A DNA stretch of 64,000 nt. Source: Eulemur rufifrons. Its lineage: Eukaryota > Chordata > Mammalia > Primates > Lemuridae. Positions 61,175-64,000 of this stretch are shown piece after piece; the stretch's first letter is position 1, and each line of letters begins with the position of its first letter. The notes below the pieces were generated by a model that did no database searches, was not told the origin of the DNA, and worked only from the letters and a program-made list of their open reading frames with translations. Position numbers and translations under genes: made by a program. Location: contig NC_090989.1 of assembly GCF_041146395.1 (NCBI RefSeq), positions 252,144,843 to 252,208,842 on the forward strand, given 5' to 3'.

Positions 61175-64000
61175 GTATTCTGAGTCTCTGTTTAACCGGA
61201 TTCTTCCTGGCTAGGTAGGGCCTTCGTCTGGACAGCAGGACACCTGTCATGGTGGCAAGTTTCACAAGGTGATGGTAGTCCATAGCTTCAGTGAATCTAA
61301 ATTACTCAAGTACAGATATTAGGTGCATCTTGTGGGAATTGGAGTGAAAGAGAATTCTAAAGCAACAGGAAGGAAATTCCTGTCCTTAGGGAGCCTCCAG
61401 TCTATTGGGGGGAGCTATAGAAAGTACCCTTTAAAAAAAAAGGAAGAACATCTGGGCAGAAGTAGTTTGCAGCTGCAGGTCTTTTAGGACAGGTAGGTAT
61501 AAAGGAGGGGTGGGAGCGGGAGGCAGGAGTGGAGGATGAGGCATATTTACTCATAGGCATTAGAAAGAATCCTGGTGTTAGATTCAAATTATTCTTCATG
61601 GGTTTCTTGCTGAGATAAGACTGCCATTTCCCCAGCAGCTGATGGTGCTTCTCCACCCCATAGGCCACTGTGGGAATTTCCTGTACCCCAGCCTGTCTTC
61701 TTCCTAGTCCCAAACTTGCTGACACAGAACCTTATGAATTTAATGACTTGGCATGTCCAGGAGCTGCTTATAGTGTTGACCCTGCTCAAGAGCCCAGCTG
61801 AGCCCTCTACAGGCTGTCTTCCCTTTCTTCCATCTCCAGCTAAAGGCTGCTCACCTGAAAGCTGGAGAATGGAATGGTTTTTGACTATACGAAATGAAAG
61901 AACTTTTTTCTAGGCAGTATGGAGATATGTAGCTTTAAAATTGCTTCTCACAGTCAAAATTAAATTTATCCAAAGAGCATATGCTGTATTCATCCAGTTT
62001 TAAATGTAAATGGGTTTGTCCTCTTATGCATATAACCTGATTAATCTTCCCAAGGCAACATTTAAATTATGAAGCATATTGTGTTAGCAAAGGTGTGAAG
62101 GAACAGGCACTCATACATTGTTGGAGGGATGGGAGTATAAATCGGTATAACCTCTAAGGAAGGCAATTGGTGAGATTTATCAAAATTACAAATATAGATA
62201 CCCTTTAAGCCCTCAATACCACTTCCAGGAATGTATCCTACAGATATATTTTCACATGTGGAAGTGACATACGTACAACCCTATTTTTGAACCATTGTTT
62301 TTAATAGCAAAGATTGAAAATAACCTAAGTGTTCATTAAAAAATACCAGTTAAATAAATTATTGGCACATCCAAACAATGGAATATAGTACCACGTAGCT
62401 ATAAAAAGAATGAGGTAGCTCTTTACTGAAATGGGAAGTTATCAAAGATATATTGACATACTAAAAAAGCAAAGTGCAGAACAGTATGCATAAGATGCTT
62501 TCATTTGTATAAAAAGGGGAGGGAAAGAATACACACATCCAAAGTGTCTGCTTTATATTGTAGAATATCTAATGAAAGATGTATAAGAAATACATGATTG
62601 CCCATGGGGAAAGGTATTGGGTGAAAAACTAATGAGATGAGAGGGAGATTTTTCACTCTTTTACTTTTAGAATTTGAATCATATGAATGTAATGTCAAGT
62701 CATAAAATTAAATTTAAAAAATGAAAAAATCATGTCATTCTCCTTTTAAATATCCCTAGAGCTACTCCTTATAGCTTATCAAAAAGAATTTAAATTCCTT
62801 CACTCGGCATTCAAGGTCACTACAGTTGGGCTCTAGTTTACATTTCCAGGCTTGTCCCACTATATATGCCTTTCAAAAGGAAACTTTGCTGTCATACAAA
62901 TCTGCCTTGAATTTTCTATTCAGAGTATGTTCACATATACATGCTTTCTCCTATCCTAAAGTGCTGTGTCCATCATTTCAGTCTAACAGAATTTATTAAT
63001 ACTTCAACATACAGCCAAAACATCACTTCTTCCAGGAAGCGTTCTGAGGAAGTAATTCCTCAGCTGTAAGGGATTTTTCTCCCCTCTTAACTTTGCAGCC
63101 TGTTTTTCTTCTTTCCAGGCATGGAGGAATTATTTCATCACAGCAGTGATAGAAACAAAAATATCAAAGCAATACTTTCTTATAAACTCCTTAAGCCGTG
63201 GAGGCAGCTGTTGTTGGCATGAGCACCTGAGCATACTTCTATGACTCTTCAGTTCCCTTTTGGGCTGACTTCCTGCTAGGCAAGGCAGGAACTTGTGGTG
63301 GCTGTGATAAGCAGGTGGCAGTACCAGCAGTGATGATGAGTAGAAGAAGGTTTTCTGAAGCACCAATAAGAAAGCAAGCCACAATTATGGGTCCTAGGCA
63401 AGACCCAGTCTTGCTTGAGGGCTTGCAGACAAAGTGAATGGGGGTGCTGGGTAGTGGCAACATCCCTTTGGTGCTGGGTCCATACCTGGCTCCAGCATCA
63501 TTGCATACAGCAGGAGGGATAGAGCAGGGCAAGCACGCAGGCCACTCTCTCACCACACACTCCTTTTATAGACTTCACTAGAGCAGTGCCCTAACCTGGT
63601 AAACTGACTCAGTGTAACAGAGACTGCCACCAACCACCATGAAGCATTTGAGAAATCAGCTTTCTTCACTGCTTTGCTTGGAATCTTTTAGGGCCTAAGC
63701 TTACTAGTTGTAGCTTACTGTTAATTTGAGTTTTTCTTTTTTCTTTTTTTTTTTTTTTGTATTTGCCGGGGACCATATTCTCTTGTGCATTGTATAAAAT
63801 TCAGTTCTTCCTACCATTCCACCAAAATAGCTTTGGTCAAGGCCATCAGATGTCCGCCATATTGCCAAACTAATGGTTCATTTTCAATTCTCCTCTTAGT
63901 CAATCAGCAACTTCACACAACTGATGATCACTTCCTTTTTTAAATTATAACAGCCTACTGTTATGTCACATGCCTTAAAATCTCTTAAAAAGTGTACGAT
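61175..64000 (+). other. UNC13B: UNC13B intron after the brain-specific exon
   Basis: The open frame runs 15 codons past the donor and stops (61216-61218), as expected for intron. The region contains an L1 3' end (62085-62700) and L2-like debris near 62760-63060. I see no further exon. The exon encoding the shared region (conserved GLYGIDSMPDL) must lie beyond the window. Confidence 0.75.
62085..62700 (+). repeat. L1 3' end (end of ORF2 region and 3' UTR)
   Basis: 'CATTGTTGGAGGGATGGGAG', 'GGAATGTATCCTACAGATAT', 'CAAACAATGGAATATAGTAC' and 'AAGTGCAGAACAGTATGCAT' are in the order of an L1M 3' end. It ends in A-rich sequence near 62730. Confidence 0.8.

Overview
This window is primate nuclear DNA. 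Intron-rich coding sequence of one gene on the + strand is embedded in Alu, L1, L2, MIR, hAT, Tigger-like and LTR repeats. Several Alu copies (3065-3403, 31028-31363, 33275-33620, 35432-35773) carry an extra AT-rich block between the A-rich linker and the right-monomer 'TTTTTAGTAGAGAC' region. Human Alus lack this block, and I associate it with strepsirrhine primates (lemurs, lorises, galagos). The species call is therefore 'probably a strepsirrhine', from memory of Alu structure.

The gene is UNC13B (Munc13-2), a presynaptic vesicle-priming protein. I recognise four blocks of it. (1) Exon 8645-8879 encodes part of the linker after the C2A domain of the ubiquitous isoform (ubMunc13-2). (2) A very long exon (12873 to a stop at 21225) continues the frame of exon 8645-8879 for about 2,784 codons. 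It is absent from the classical 1,591-residue ubMunc13-2. (3) Exons 23584-23919 and 25990-26080 continue classical ubMunc13-2; the second carries the tryptophan-anchored calmodulin-binding helix. (4) Exon ~58653-61174 starts with its own ATG at 58879 and encodes the N-terminus of the brain isoform (bMunc13-2), which replaces the C2A-bearing N-terminus. The C1, C2B, MUN and C2C exons are not seen and should lie downstream of the window. The first C2A exons should lie upstream.

Layout: 1-8644 intron with repeats; 8645-8879 exon; 8880-12872 intron; 12873-21225 giant exon; 21226-23583 intron or 3' UTR of a giant-exon transcript; 23584-26080 two short exons; 26081-58652 long repeat-rich intron that contains a likely internal promoter and non-coding first exon for the brain form (about 49546-50225); 58653-61174 brain-specific coding exon; 61175-64000 intron.

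Three points stand out. The giant exon would insert about 2,800 mostly disordered residues between the C2A region and the rest of Munc13-2. It holds three PxDLS-type motifs (the ligand type for CtBP and the RIBEYE B-domain) around an aromatic-rich central module, and about 15 copies of a short Phe-containing motif. No phase-compatible splice donor is evident near its end, so it may be a terminal exon. Finally, the brain exon contains a coiled coil followed by a segment that looks like the RRM of LINE-1 ORF1 protein. The same arrangement appears in Munc13-3, suggesting an old domesticated retrotransposon module in a synaptic protein.
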